Assembly (NCBI GenBank): GCA_019359415.1
Contig: JAHHHH010000003.1
Coordinates: 1-64,000 of the forward strand
Direction: 5' to 3'
Source: Iphinoe sp. HA4291-MV1
Lineage (GTDB): Bacteria; Cyanobacteriota; Cyanobacteriia; Cyanobacteriales; Nostocaceae
DNA length: 64,000 nucleotides
Shown here piece after piece: positions 53,323-61,574 of the stretch (positions are counted from its first letter, which is position 1; the number at the start of each line of letters is the position of its first letter). The position numbers and the translations under genes were made by a program. Under the pieces are notes generated by a model that saw only the letters and a list, made by a program, of their open reading frames with translations, ran no database searches and had not been told where the DNA came from.

Positions 53323-53628
53323 GAGATTCTTCTGTTCTTGGTTGTACTCTGAAGTCTATGTAAACCACTAGTACAGCTTTGCGTAAAATCGTGGCGAATT
53401 GAGAGTTGAAATTTAAACGCATAGGCGCTGAGTCGCAAAGCGACACGCTGCGCGAACGCCTTCCCGCAGGGTAGGAGCGCAGAGGTAAGCGCAGAGGAAC
53501 GCGGAGAATTCGCGCTCGTATGAATGAAATGTTGTACTTAGTTAGCTCATCTAAATTTGCATAGCAACACTGGATGTCAAGGTGTGAATGTTTTAAATTT
53601 GATGGTAGGATAAAAATTGGAGGCTTAT
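53323..53628. repeat. Gap with dispersed repeat
   Basis: Between the divergent methyltransferase and FAD enzyme genes. 53420-53500 is a repeat block (GCTGAGTCGCAAAGCGACAC, CGCGAACGCCTTCCCGCAGG, GAGCGCAGAGGTAAGCGCAG). The remainder is AT-rich promoter-type DNA. Confidence 0.5.
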
Positions 53629-55131
53629 ATGTCACAAGGCAAGCGAGTGGTCGTTGTTGGTGCTGGTTGGGCTGGTTTAGGAGCAACTAACCACCTAGCA
53701 AAACAAGGATATCACGTGACACTACTAGAAGCAGGTTCTTATCCTGGTGGATTGGTTGCAGGTTGGAAAACAGCCGCAGGACGTTCTGTGGAAGCGGGTA
53801 TTCATGGTTTCTGGTATCCTTACAGAAATATATTTTCTCTGATAAATGAACTGGGAATTAGTCCTTTTACAACTTGGACTCGTTCATCGCAATATTCTCC
53901 AGCAGGGTTAGAAGTTGAATCACCCATTTTTCAGGAGTTACCACAACTCCCCACACCTTTGGGAACTTTCCTCTATACACAGTTTAAACGTTTACCACTG
54001 ATTGACCGCCTCAGCGCTCTGCCTTTACTTTACGCCGTGATTGATTTTGATAATTCCGATGAAGCTTGGCGGCGTTATGATTTTGTTACTGCCCGTGAAT
54101 TGTTTAAAGATTTTGGTGTTTCTGCACGACTCTATCACGAATCTTTTGAACCTATGTTATTGGTGGGCTTGTTCGCCCCTGGAGAGCAGTGTTCGGCAGC
54201 AGCAGCTATAGGGATGCTTTACTATTTTATCTTGGCGCATCAACCGGATTTTGATGTGGTTTGGTGTCGAGGAACTGTAGGAGAAAAAATCTTTCGCCCT
54301 TGGGTAAAACGTATTGAAAAATGTGGTGCTCAAGTATTAGCGAACCATCGAGTTACTGACTTAATCGTTGATGGAAATAATCAAGTTACAGGAGTTGTCT
54401 GTAATGATGAGGTCTTTGATGCGGATGCAGTCATTTTTGCTGTTGGTATCACTGGTATGAAAAAGATTTTATCAAGTAGTCCCAGCTTGCAAAGTCGTGA
54501 TGATTTTCGCAATGTCAGCAATTTGGGAGCAATTGATGTTTTAGCAACTCGGCTATGGTTTGACCGTAAGATTCATATTAAGCGTCCTTCTAATGCTTGC
54601 TTTGGGTTTGATGCAACTACAGGCTGGACATTTTTTGATTTAAATACGTTGCATGATGAGTACCGTAACGAACCTGGCACAGTTGTTGAAGCTGATTTTT
54701 ATCATGCTAATCAGTTTCTTTCTTTAGAAAATGAGGAAATTATTCCAATAGTTCAGCGTTATTTAGCAAATTGTGTACCGGAATTTTGGGAAGCTAAAGT
54801 TATTGATAGCAGCGTGATTCGTCTACCACAGGCAGTCTCTCATTTTGCTCCTGGTAGTTATCGTTATATGTTACCAGCAAAAACGAGTTTTAAGAATGTT
54901 TTTATGAGTGGTGATTGGATTGTAAATCGACACGGTTCTTGGTCGCAGGAAAAGGCTTACGTTACAGGTTTAGAAGCAGCGAATTTAGTGATTTCCTATT
55001 TTGCAGAGGGTACTCCAGCTAAGATTATACCTGTGGAAGTGGATGAGACACACATTCAATTAGCAAGAGTTGTTAACAGAACTGCGCGTCAAATTGGCAA
55101 ATCTATTTTGCCTGAATTTTGGTTACCTTAA
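53629..55131 (+). CDS. FAD-dependent oxidoreductase (phytoene-desaturase-like)
   Basis: About 500 residues from the ATG at 53629, six bases behind GGAGG. The N-terminal dinucleotide fold VVVGAGWAGLGATNHLAKQG, then LEAGSYPGG and the C-terminal FMSGDWI and SQEKAYVTGLEAANLV, define the carotenoid desaturase/amine oxidase superfamily. It may oxidise or isomerise a carotenoid or another hydrophobic substrate, but it is not one of the standard CrtP/CrtQ enzymes as far as I can judge. No carotenoid genes are adjacent. Confidence 0.78.
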   Translation: MSQGKRVVVVGAGWAGLGATNHLAKQGYHVTLLEAGSYPGGLVAGWKTAAGRSVEAGIHGFWYPYRNIFSLINELGISPFTTWTRSSQYSPAGLEVESPIFQELPQLPTPLGTFLYTQFKRLPLIDRLSALPLLYAVIDFDNSDEAWRRYDFVTARELFKDFGVSARLYHESFEPMLLVGLFAPGEQCSAAAAIGMLYYFILAHQPDFDVVWCRGTVGEKIFRPWVKRIEKCGAQVLANHRVTDLIVDGNNQVTGVVCNDEVFDADAVIFAVGITGMKKILSSSPSLQSRDDFRNVSNLGAIDVLATRLWFDRKIHIKRPSNACFGFDATTGWTFFDLNTLHDEYRNEPGTVVEADFYHANQFLSLENEEIIPIVQRYLANCVPEFWEAKVIDSSVIRLPQAVSHFAPGSYRYMLPAKTSFKNVFMSGDWIVNRHGSWSQEKAYVTGLEAANLVISYFAEGTPAKIIPVEVDETHIQLARVVNRTARQIGKSILPEFWLP

Positions 55132-55222
55132 ATTTAGAAAATCAGTTTCTCCAAGAAACTGGGTCGGTGGGGCAATCAAGAGGAGCTATAATATATTTGT
55201 TCTCTAGAAAAGGGAAGTCACA

Positions 55223-55639
55223 ATGGCGGTCAAGCCTATTCCTGACACAGTGATGGAATCTCATGATGTTGGTGCTGTACTGCGCACACTACCTCGCTTG
55301 GACATCAATGAGCAAACCACGCCAGAAGAGGCTGGCGCTGCGATGCACGTGCTTACACCATTTAACCAATGTGCGGTTGGAGTAGTTGGCTTTTCGGGTC
55401 AAACCCCGTGGGAACGCCACCCGGATGATGAACTTCTACACATTCTGGAGGGCGAGGTTGAGGTCATGATTATCACTGAGAATCAAGTCTATAAAGTAAC
55501 ACTAGGAACTGGTTCCGTATTCGTCGTTCCTCGTACCTTGTGGCATAAACAATTCGCGTTCAAAAGCGTCAGATTGCTGTTCGTTACGTCACAGGAGGGA
55601 AACGAGGAATCAACGGCGGAAGACCCACGGACAAAGTGA
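55223..55639 (+). CDS. Cupin-domain protein
   Basis: 138 residues, a single cupin barrel. Motif 1 is PWERHPDDELLHILEGEVEV (metal-type His, His, Glu) and motif 2 is GSVFVVPRTLWHKQ (second His). Probably a metal-binding small enzyme or binding protein; the substrate is unknown. It lies 91 bases after the FAD enzyme on the same strand with a small palindrome (AGTTTCTCCAAGAAACT) between, and converges on rsgA. Confidence 0.78.
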   Translation: MAVKPIPDTVMESHDVGAVLRTLPRLDINEQTTPEEAGAAMHVLTPFNQCAVGVVGFSGQTPWERHPDDELLHILEGEVEVMIITENQVYKVTLGTGSVFVVPRTLWHKQFAFKSVRLLFVTSQEGNEESTAEDPRTK

Positions 55640-55670
55640 CGATTGCAACACTGGGTCCTTGTAGTTTTAT

Positions 55671-56744
55671 TTATCGCTTCTTGTGATTCCGCATCGCCTT
55701 ATGAATTTTCTTCCATTTTTCCTTCTCAGCTAAATTGAGTCTTTCGTCTTGTTTGCGAGCGAGGTAGTTGAGTTCCTTCTGCAGCTTTTGGTAGTTTTGA
55801 AACCTTTGCAAGTCGAGTCTTCCTTCGTCCAACGCCTGCTGTACCGCGCAACCTGGTTCGTAACTGTGCTGACAATTACGAAAGTGACACTGCTGTGCTA
55901 GTGTTTCGATATCTGCAAATGTTTCTTGCAAACCTTCGTCACCCGCCCAAATTTGAATTTCCCTCATTCCTGGGGTATCCATAATTAAGCCGCCGGTTGG
56001 TAGTACAATTAACTCTCGATGGGTCGTTGTGTGTTTACCTCGGTCATCACCCTGTCGCACTGGTTGAACAGTTTGAATGGCTGTTCCCATGAGTTGATTG
56101 GTGATGGTGGATTTGCCCACGCCAGATGAACCTAGCAAAGCAACCGTTTGTCCAGGTTGGAGGTGTGGCTTTAAAGCATTGAATCCTTGATGGTTGGTCG
56201 CACTTAAAACTACAATGGGTACACCAAGAGCGATCGCTTCCACTTCAGTCAAACACTGTTCAACATTGTCACACAAGTCTGCCTTGTTTAAGACAATAAC
56301 TGGATTTGCACCACTATCCCAAGCCAGAATGAGATAGCGCTCGATTCTTCTGAGGTTGAAATCTCCATCTAATCCAGAGACTAAGAAGACAGTATCAACG
56401 TTGGTTGCAACGATTTGTTCTTCTGTTTTAGCACCTGCTATTTTGCGGGAAAATTTGCTTTTTCTGGGCAAAATCTCATGGATAGTTGCTTGCTTTTCGG
56501 AATCTCTTGCACGAATGACAACCCAATCCCCTACTGCAGGAAAATCTTTGCTTTGGGAAGCCCGATACCGCAGTTTACCTGTCACTTCTGCTGACAGTTC
56601 TCCCTGTTCACTGTAAAGGATGTACGTATTTCTATGTTCAATGGCTACCCTACCAACAGTAAATCCTTCTTGGCGATAGGGTTCAAAGCTGTTAGCAAAA
56701 AAATTGCTCCAGCCTAAGCAATCTAAATTCATTTTTTTCCTCAA
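55671..56744 (-). CDS. rsgA: Ribosome small-subunit-dependent GTPase A
   Basis: 357 residues. A circularly permuted GTPase that helps late 30S assembly. OB-fold N-terminus (about 28-95), then G4 NKAD (153-156), G5-like SATN (181-184), G1 GSSGVGKST (205-213) and G3 DTPG, followed by a zinc finger [14 protein letters not shown]. The G4-G5-G1-G3 order is diagnostic. The C-terminus is Lys-rich ([13 protein letters not shown]), suiting rRNA contact. The Met at residue 5 is another possible start. Confidence 0.92.
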   Translation of the reverse strand: MRKKMNLDCLGWSNFFANSFEPYRQEGFTVGRVAIEHRNTYILYSEQGELSAEVTGKLRYRASQSKDFPAVGDWVVIRARDSEKQATIHEILPRKSKFSRKIAGAKTEEQIVATNVDTVFLVSGLDGDFNLRRIERYLILAWDSGANPVIVLNKADLCDNVEQCLTEVEAIALGVPIVVLSATNHQGFNALKPHLQPGQTVALLGSSGVGKSTITNQLMGTAIQTVQPVRQGDDRGKHTTTHRELIVLPTGGLIMDTPGMREIQIWAGDEGLQETFADIETLAQQCHFRNCQHSYEPGCAVQQALDEGRLDLQRFQNYQKLQKELNYLARKQDERLNLAEKEKWKKIHKAMRNHKKR

Positions 56745-57202
56745 TGTGTGCTACTTGTTTTGCACAAGGTACACAGAGGACTTTTGAGCTTCATTCCTCT
56801 AATACAAAGGACTGAACGAGAATCTCTGCGCCTTGTGTTTGATGGTTTGGGGTAGTCAAGATTACCTTGACGGCTAACAATACAGTCATCGCTTTTTCTC
56901 CTTACGCGCTTCTTTAAGTTATCAACACTTGCGCTCTTGTCAATTCCGGACGACGAGTAAGCTGTTACGCCTACAAGTTGCACAATGGAGAGTGAGGGAG
57001 TGAGGGAGTGAGAGAGTGAGGGAAAGGATTTGACGGTTTTCTTTAAAGTTAAAAAATGCATTTTATAAACGCAACAGCTTACTCTGTCAAGCAGAAATTC
57101 AAGTTAAATTTGGGATGCTCCCGTTAAATTTAAGAAATTTAATAAGTTCGATGTTGAAAACCAAAGCGATCGCTTCTGTTGAGAGACAATCTTCTGGCAG
57201 TT
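56745..57202. other. Gap with tandem repeats and an element end
   Basis: Contains GAGTGAGGGAGTGAGGGAGTGAGAG tandem units near 56985-57015 (quoted part: GTGAGGGAGTGAGGGAGTGA) and TTGGGATGCTCCC near 57109, a single end of the 49226 element. No gene is recognised. Confidence 0.5.
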
Positions 57203-57511
57203 TTAACTTTCCTCATCATAACAATCAGCTACAATATTTCGGATTTCTTTCGCAGAGATATCTTCTTGGTCAGACTTGGAATAAATTGTTAGTAGTAAAA
57301 TACTTGTAGGTGATTCGACTTGATAAATCAATCTGTATCCAGCACTCTTACTTTTTTGAATGTTACTATTGCGAATCTTCATCTTATAAACAACATAATC
57401 CTCACCAAGATCTCCAATTCTATCTCCTAAAATATTTCCTTGTTGTAATTGCTCAATAATCGGTTGAACATCATATCGAATATTGCGAAATCTTTTAGAA
57501 AGTTCGCGCAA
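57203..57511 (-). CDS. RelE/ParE-type toxin
   Basis: 102 residues from a TTG at 57511. RelE-like core: RDVQPIIEQL-type helix (NIRYDVQPIIEQLQQG), GDLGEDYVVYKMKIRNSN and KSAGYRLIYQVESPTSILLL with TIYSK. The family text continues upstream of the TTG in frame (KLNTPEYKQNL), overlapping the end of the preceding gene, but no ATG or GTG is available there. Translation may be coupled to the upstream gene. It is probably a ribosome-dependent or free mRNA interferase. Confidence 0.7.
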   Translation of the reverse strand: MRELSKRFRNIRYDVQPIIEQLQQGNILGDRIGDLGEDYVVYKMKIRNSNIQKSKSAGYRLIYQVESPTSILLLTIYSKSDQEDISAKEIRNIVADCYDEES

Positions 57512-57534
57512 ATTTTGTTTATATTCAGGAGTGT

Positions 57535-57969
57535 TTAGCTTTGCTGCATATGCAACCCATCCATACCTTGTTTAATCCATCTCAAGCACTCGTATTCCGA
57601 TGAAAATAACTTTGGTGCTGCAATATTGTTCAGTGAGTCTGAAGGATAATGGTCATAAAAATATTTTCCAGCCTCTTGAAAGACGATAATTAAGTTGTTG
57701 CGGTAAACGTAGCGAAATTTAAAACTATCCCCATGACTAACAAAATCTGAATGTTTCTCAATATGTTCTTTGGCAATGTCAGCAATACTTTCTATACTAC
57801 TACCATAGATTTCAGCTGGATTTTCTGTTTTGTGAAATTGGCTTTTATGGCTAATTTCTGATAGTAATTTATACGAATAAATATCGTGATTATGAATTGT
57901 ACTAAAGACAAATGGAATGATGAGATAACCTTTATATGAAACGGAATTCTCATAAAGAAGACGGCTCAT
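57535..57969 (-). CDS. Putative partner of the RelE-type toxin
   Basis: 144 residues, no domain I can name. It starts MSRLLYENSVSYKGYLIIPF and has a central HIEKHSDFVSHGDSFKFRYV. Its stop lies 23 bases before the toxin TTG, and the toxin reading frame overlaps its last codons, so the two are one unit. Gene order (partner first) fits an antitoxin, but its sequence does not look like a common DNA-binding antitoxin. Confidence 0.5.
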   Translation of the reverse strand: MSRLLYENSVSYKGYLIIPFVFSTIHNHDIYSYKLLSEISHKSQFHKTENPAEIYGSSIESIADIAKEHIEKHSDFVSHGDSFKFRYVYRNNLIIVFQEAGKYFYDHYPSDSLNNIAAPKLFSSEYECLRWIKQGMDGLHMQQS

Positions 57970-58012
57970 CTAACTCTCCTTTGGCTCTTCTACTCAAATT
58001 ACCACAGTACGC

Positions 58013-58867
58013 TCACCACAAACTTAACTGATTAGGAGGATTATCAAGGATATTCCAAGGAAGAGGAGGAACTGCTACACCACTCTGTTCCAATAACTTT
58101 TGAAAGTAACGCGCTGTATTAGGCGATCGCTCTTCTACAGGACAATGAACAAAGAAGTAAATTTGTGTTTCCTGCTGTAACCACTGCTTAATCTGAGTCA
58201 CCCACTCTTCCATAAAAGGTTGATTCACTGGTAAGTTGGGATGGGAAATAAACCGAATCAAACTAAAAGGCGCTGTTACGCTAAATTGCACAGGGACTTT
58301 GGGTTTATGACGTTCAGATTGTAGTTGTGGATCATCATCTCCGGTGTAGATAGGACGCGAGTCTAGCAATACTCTTCCAACACCAAGCCTTTGCAAAAGT
58401 GCTGTCAACTCACCAGTATAAGGTTCTGCAAACCATTCTTGATGGCGAACTTCTAACGCTAAACGAACGCCTGTTTGCTGTAAAGCTTCGAGAAATACGG
58501 TAAGGTCATCAATGAGTGTAGGTGCATAACTCGGGGGTAACTGAGCAAAAATAGGTCCAAGACGTTTACCTAAAGGACGCATCCCTTCCAAAAACTTCAA
58601 AGCATCAGGAATATGAGGTTGTAGTCGTCCCTTGTGGGTGACATCTCGCGGTAATTTGAGGCAAAATTCAAAACCTTGGGGTGTCTGTGTTGCCCAACGC
58701 GTGATAGTTTCCTGATTAGGCACAGCGTAGAAGGTGGTGTTACCTTCAACAGTGGTGAAGCGTCGGCTGTAGAGTTGCAAAAAATCACCTTGGCGAGTGC
58801 CTTGAGGGTAAAGTTCGCCTACCCAACCCTTATATGCCCAAACAGCGCAACCAATAAAAAAGTTCAC
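58013..58867 (-). CDS. DUF72 family protein
   Basis: 284 residues, TIM-barrel-like DUF72 (YecE). Family text: FIGCAVWAYKGWVGELYPQG at the start, VEGNTTFYAVPNQETITRWA, GFEFCLKLPRDVTH, and RLALEVRHQEWF. Function is not established; some members are suspected nucleases or metal enzymes. Complete at the usual length. The start at 58867 is 56 bases from the divergent GNAT fragment. Confidence 0.85.
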   Translation of the reverse strand: MNFFIGCAVWAYKGWVGELYPQGTRQGDFLQLYSRRFTTVEGNTTFYAVPNQETITRWATQTPQGFEFCLKLPRDVTHKGRLQPHIPDALKFLEGMRPLGKRLGPIFAQLPPSYAPTLIDDLTVFLEALQQTGVRLALEVRHQEWFAEPYTGELTALLQRLGVGRVLLDSRPIYTGDDDPQLQSERHKPKVPVQFSVTAPFSLIRFISHPNLPVNQPFMEEWVTQIKQWLQQETQIYFFVHCPVEERSPNTARYFQKLLEQSGVAVPPLPWNILDNPPNQLSLW

Positions 58868-58971
58868 AAGTTATTAAAGAAGAAAAAAGTTGAACTAGTT
58901 TTTGTGCAATTTTTTGGTATCTTATGAGAATTTTACAACAAAATGACCAACTAAACTCCAGTTTTTTGATG

Positions 58972-59130
58972 TCAGGAAAAATTCAAACCTTCACCGCTGA
59001 ACATCTAGATAAGTGTGCCAATTTGTATGTTGAAGTGTTTAACGGTGAACCTTGGAATGAGCAATGGACTATCGAAACTGCAAGATTGCGGTTGCTTGAA
59101 ATCCTCAGGGCACTGCTTACCGTTCGCTAA
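58972..59130 (+). pseudogene. GNAT acetyltransferase N-terminal fragment, cut by a MITE-like element
   Basis: The fragment reads MSGKIQTFTAEHLDKCANLY and EVFNGEPWNEQWTIETARLR, the N-terminus of a GNAT protein (alternative start 58924). After LLEIL the frame enters the repeat element at 59108 and stops at 59130. The acetyl-CoA loop is absent, and no continuation is found behind the element. Confidence 0.65.
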
Positions 59131-59196
59131 AACTGCTATTTTTACGTTGACAGCAGTGCCCACCTTACAGTTATTGAGAATGGTGCAAGATCTCAG
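59108..59196. mobile_element. MITE-like hairpin element, copy 2
   Basis: Inverted pair GGGCACTGCT and AGCAGTGCCC, then CACCTTACAGTTATTGAGAA and GGTGCAAGATCTCAG, in one uninterrupted 89-base unit. Same as 3361-3505 without the nested insert. It lies inside a GNAT gene fragment. Confidence 0.75.
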
Positions 59197-59270
59197 TTAG
59201 AGTCATTGGTTGATTAATACACGTAATGGCAATTTGTTAGAATCAATGGCAAGTGTGGTGAGTAACTAGA

Positions 59271-59447
59271 ATGCCTACTGCTGCTCAATTAGAGAGCTTG
59301 TACCGTGTTGGCTATCAACTGACATATTTTATGTTTCAGCCCATACATCTCATCTGCGTTGATAACCGAACTCGAAATGTATACATTCTAGCTGGGTATG
59401 ATGAGGAACTGGAATTCCAAATTACACTAAACGGGGATGTATTCTGA
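59271..59447 (+). CDS. DUF6888-type small protein
   Basis: 58 residues starting MPTAAQLESLYRVGYQLTYF and ending with VYILAGYDEELEFQITLNGD. The text (YQL...MFQPIHLICVD, AGxDEE) fits DUF6888, a cyanobacterial small-protein family that sits next to DUF6887. Its stop overlaps the next start (TGATG), so the two are coupled. Function unknown. Confidence 0.65.
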   Translation: MPTAAQLESLYRVGYQLTYFMFQPIHLICVDNRTRNVYILAGYDEELEFQITLNGDVF

Positions 59448-59671
59448 TGAGTTATGTTAACTATGAAGCGATGTCTGATACAGAGTTGCGACAATACTTT
59501 ATCAGTCATCGTGAAGATAAAGTAGCTCTTGAAGCATATCTGGATAGACTTAGTAAATACCCACGCAAAGTCATTGCTACTGTTGATGATCCTGAATTTG
59601 ATGCCAAAATTCAAGCAGCAATTATTCAGCAGTTACAAGCGAAAAAGAGTGAAGGCGAAACACAATCCTAG
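59447..59671 (+). CDS. DUF6887-type small protein
   Basis: 74 residues: MSYVNYEAMSDTELRQYFIS, then REDKVALEAYLDRLSKYPRK and an acidic/helical end. The text YEAMSDxELRxYxxxHREDxxAxxAYxDR is that of DUF6887. With the overlapping DUF6888 gene it forms a two-gene cassette of toxin-antitoxin size, whose function is unknown. Confidence 0.7.
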   Translation: MSYVNYEAMSDTELRQYFISHREDKVALEAYLDRLSKYPRKVIATVDDPEFDAKIQAAIIQQLQAKKSEGETQS

Positions 59672-59772
59672 AACCGACTCAGCCAATAAGTTGTTTTTCA
59701 TCATCAAGACTTATAGGCGATTGCTTATCCCTTGGGCGACTCTATCAAGAGCATAACCCAAGGCGAGTACTC

Positions 59773-61413
59773 CTATTTCAACTGAAACTCATCAAATTTC
59801 ATAACCTCCGAATCCGGCTTACGTATATCAAAACGATAACTACTGACTGTACCCGAACCTGTGTCAAAGATACTAAAAACCGTGATATCATTACTCGCAA
59901 TGTAGGGCATCGGTTTACCATTCTCACCCAATAATGGAACAATTGTTGGTACTACAGGTTCTAAACCATAAGGATCACCAAGTTCAACATAATCCTCTTT
60001 ATAGCCAACAGGAACTTCTCGCTTGTTATCACCCCAAGCAGCACCGTAAGAGTTACCAACATTAGATGTTTCTAAAAACTGCATTCCTGACTGACTACGA
60101 AAGCGGTTCCATAAATGGGAATGCCCGTAAAATACTAACTGCACACCAGCGACCTCAAGTAAAGGTACAATATCACGGATGAGGTAATCTGCATCCTTGG
60201 GGTACTCGTAACGGATTGCTTTGATATCACCATCAGCATCACGTTCAATGATTTGTACAGGATCTGTATATGCTGGAACAATATTACCACCTAATGTATG
60301 GGGCGGATGATGCAACATTACCACCTTGTACGTTGCTTGCTGAAATTCAGAACTGTTGAGTTCTTGTACTAGCCAATTATACTGCGTGCTGCCTTTGGCA
60401 ATTGGTTCATAAATATGTTGCCCGTAACCCCAATTTTCTGGGGTGTTCAAATCTTTTTCCCGTTCTCGGTATCTACCTCTAGCCTCTGCATCCAAGTGAG
60501 GAGTCCGCCACATATTTGTCGCGTACAGGACAACCAAACGCACGTCACCAAAGCTGATCGCGTAGTAAGTTTTTCCACCTTCTTGACTTTGTGGTAAGGT
60601 GAAAATCTCTTCGTAGGTATTAGTATTAAAAGAATTATCTTTTAAAGATTCTTGCCCATACAACTTGAGAGCAACAGCACGAGGAATCGTCGCATCAAAT
60701 TCATCATTGACACTTCCACCTCCATAACCTCCCATAATCTCATGGTTGCCAATGCAAGTAAACATTGGGGCGTGTTGAATGATTTCGCCACCTGTGTAGA
60801 TTGCCTTGATCTCGTTGTTGTTCATTTCATAGTTAGCATGACCTTGCAAACAGGGAAAGAAAGCACCGCCACGATTGTCATCAAACCATTCTGAGGCGCG
60901 ATCAGGAATATTGACCAAATCACCAGCGAACCAAACCGCATCAACTCGTCCAATTGTCTCCACTACCTTTTGCAAATTTGCTGCAACCATTGGTTTGATT
61001 TGATGATCAGAGGTCAGTAGAATTTTCAATGGTTTACCAGAACTAGGCTTGGGTGCAAGAGTAAACACATTACTACTGACGCTTTCGTCATCTTCCCGCA
61101 CACTCGTTACATAGTAAGAAACCCGCGTGTCGGGAGTCAAGCCAGTGATCTGGGCTTCGTGTCGCCAAATATGGCGCTGGACAGGATGTTGATAAACCTG
61201 TCCATCTTGGGTTTGATTTCCGACTCGTGAGTGTTGGTCTTCGCGTGTGCGCCTAAGTTGGGTAGTTATGGCAATAGCAGTTTGAGCTAAATTCTTACCG
61301 TAGGCGACTATATGTCCATAACCAGCAAACTCAGTAAACCACACAACTCGCACTGAAGTTTCTGTTGGAAGTTGCAGAAACGGATCGGTTAGCAACTGGG
61401 GTGGTAATGTCAT
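59773..61413 (-). CDS. Metallophosphoesterase (purple-acid-phosphatase-like)
   Basis: 546 residues. An N-terminal fibronectin-III-like domain (about 10-120) as in purple acid phosphatases is followed by a calcineurin-type metallophosphatase core: SDHQIK (Asp-His site), GDLVN, GNHEIMGGYGG, VMLHHPPH and FYGHSHLWNR. All five metal-binding blocks are present. There is no obvious signal peptide, which is unusual for a phosphatase of this shape. It lies behind alaS on the same strand, with a hairpin between. Confidence 0.85.
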   Translation of the reverse strand: MTLPPQLLTDPFLQLPTETSVRVVWFTEFAGYGHIVAYGKNLAQTAIAITTQLRRTREDQHSRVGNQTQDGQVYQHPVQRHIWRHEAQITGLTPDTRVSYYVTSVREDDESVSSNVFTLAPKPSSGKPLKILLTSDHQIKPMVAANLQKVVETIGRVDAVWFAGDLVNIPDRASEWFDDNRGGAFFPCLQGHANYEMNNNEIKAIYTGGEIIQHAPMFTCIGNHEIMGGYGGGSVNDEFDATIPRAVALKLYGQESLKDNSFNTNTYEEIFTLPQSQEGGKTYYAISFGDVRLVVLYATNMWRTPHLDAEARGRYREREKDLNTPENWGYGQHIYEPIAKGSTQYNWLVQELNSSEFQQATYKVVMLHHPPHTLGGNIVPAYTDPVQIIERDADGDIKAIRYEYPKDADYLIRDIVPLLEVAGVQLVFYGHSHLWNRFRSQSGMQFLETSNVGNSYGAAWGDNKREVPVGYKEDYVELGDPYGLEPVVPTIVPLLGENGKPMPYIASNDITVFSIFDTGSGTVSSYRFDIRKPDSEVMKFDEFQLK

Positions 61414-61541
61414 ATATTTGATTAGATAAACACACGTTTATCAGATTAAGCCATCTGGGTAAAAGTTAGGGTTAGCAGCGGTTAAGTGTTCAGTTCACAA
61501 TTATGAACGGGTGAGACACCCATCCCACAAAAGAACCATAA

Positions 61542-61560
61542 GGCAGACAAGATGTCTGCC
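61542..61560 (-). terminator. AGA-loop hairpin after alaS
   Basis: GGCAGACA-AGA-TGTCTGCC, 15 bases past the alaS stop. It has the same loop as the hairpins at 43124 and 49265 but different arms. It may end alaS transcription, although no T-run follows on the minus strand. Confidence 0.5.
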
Positions 61561-61574
61561 CTACAAAAACGAGA

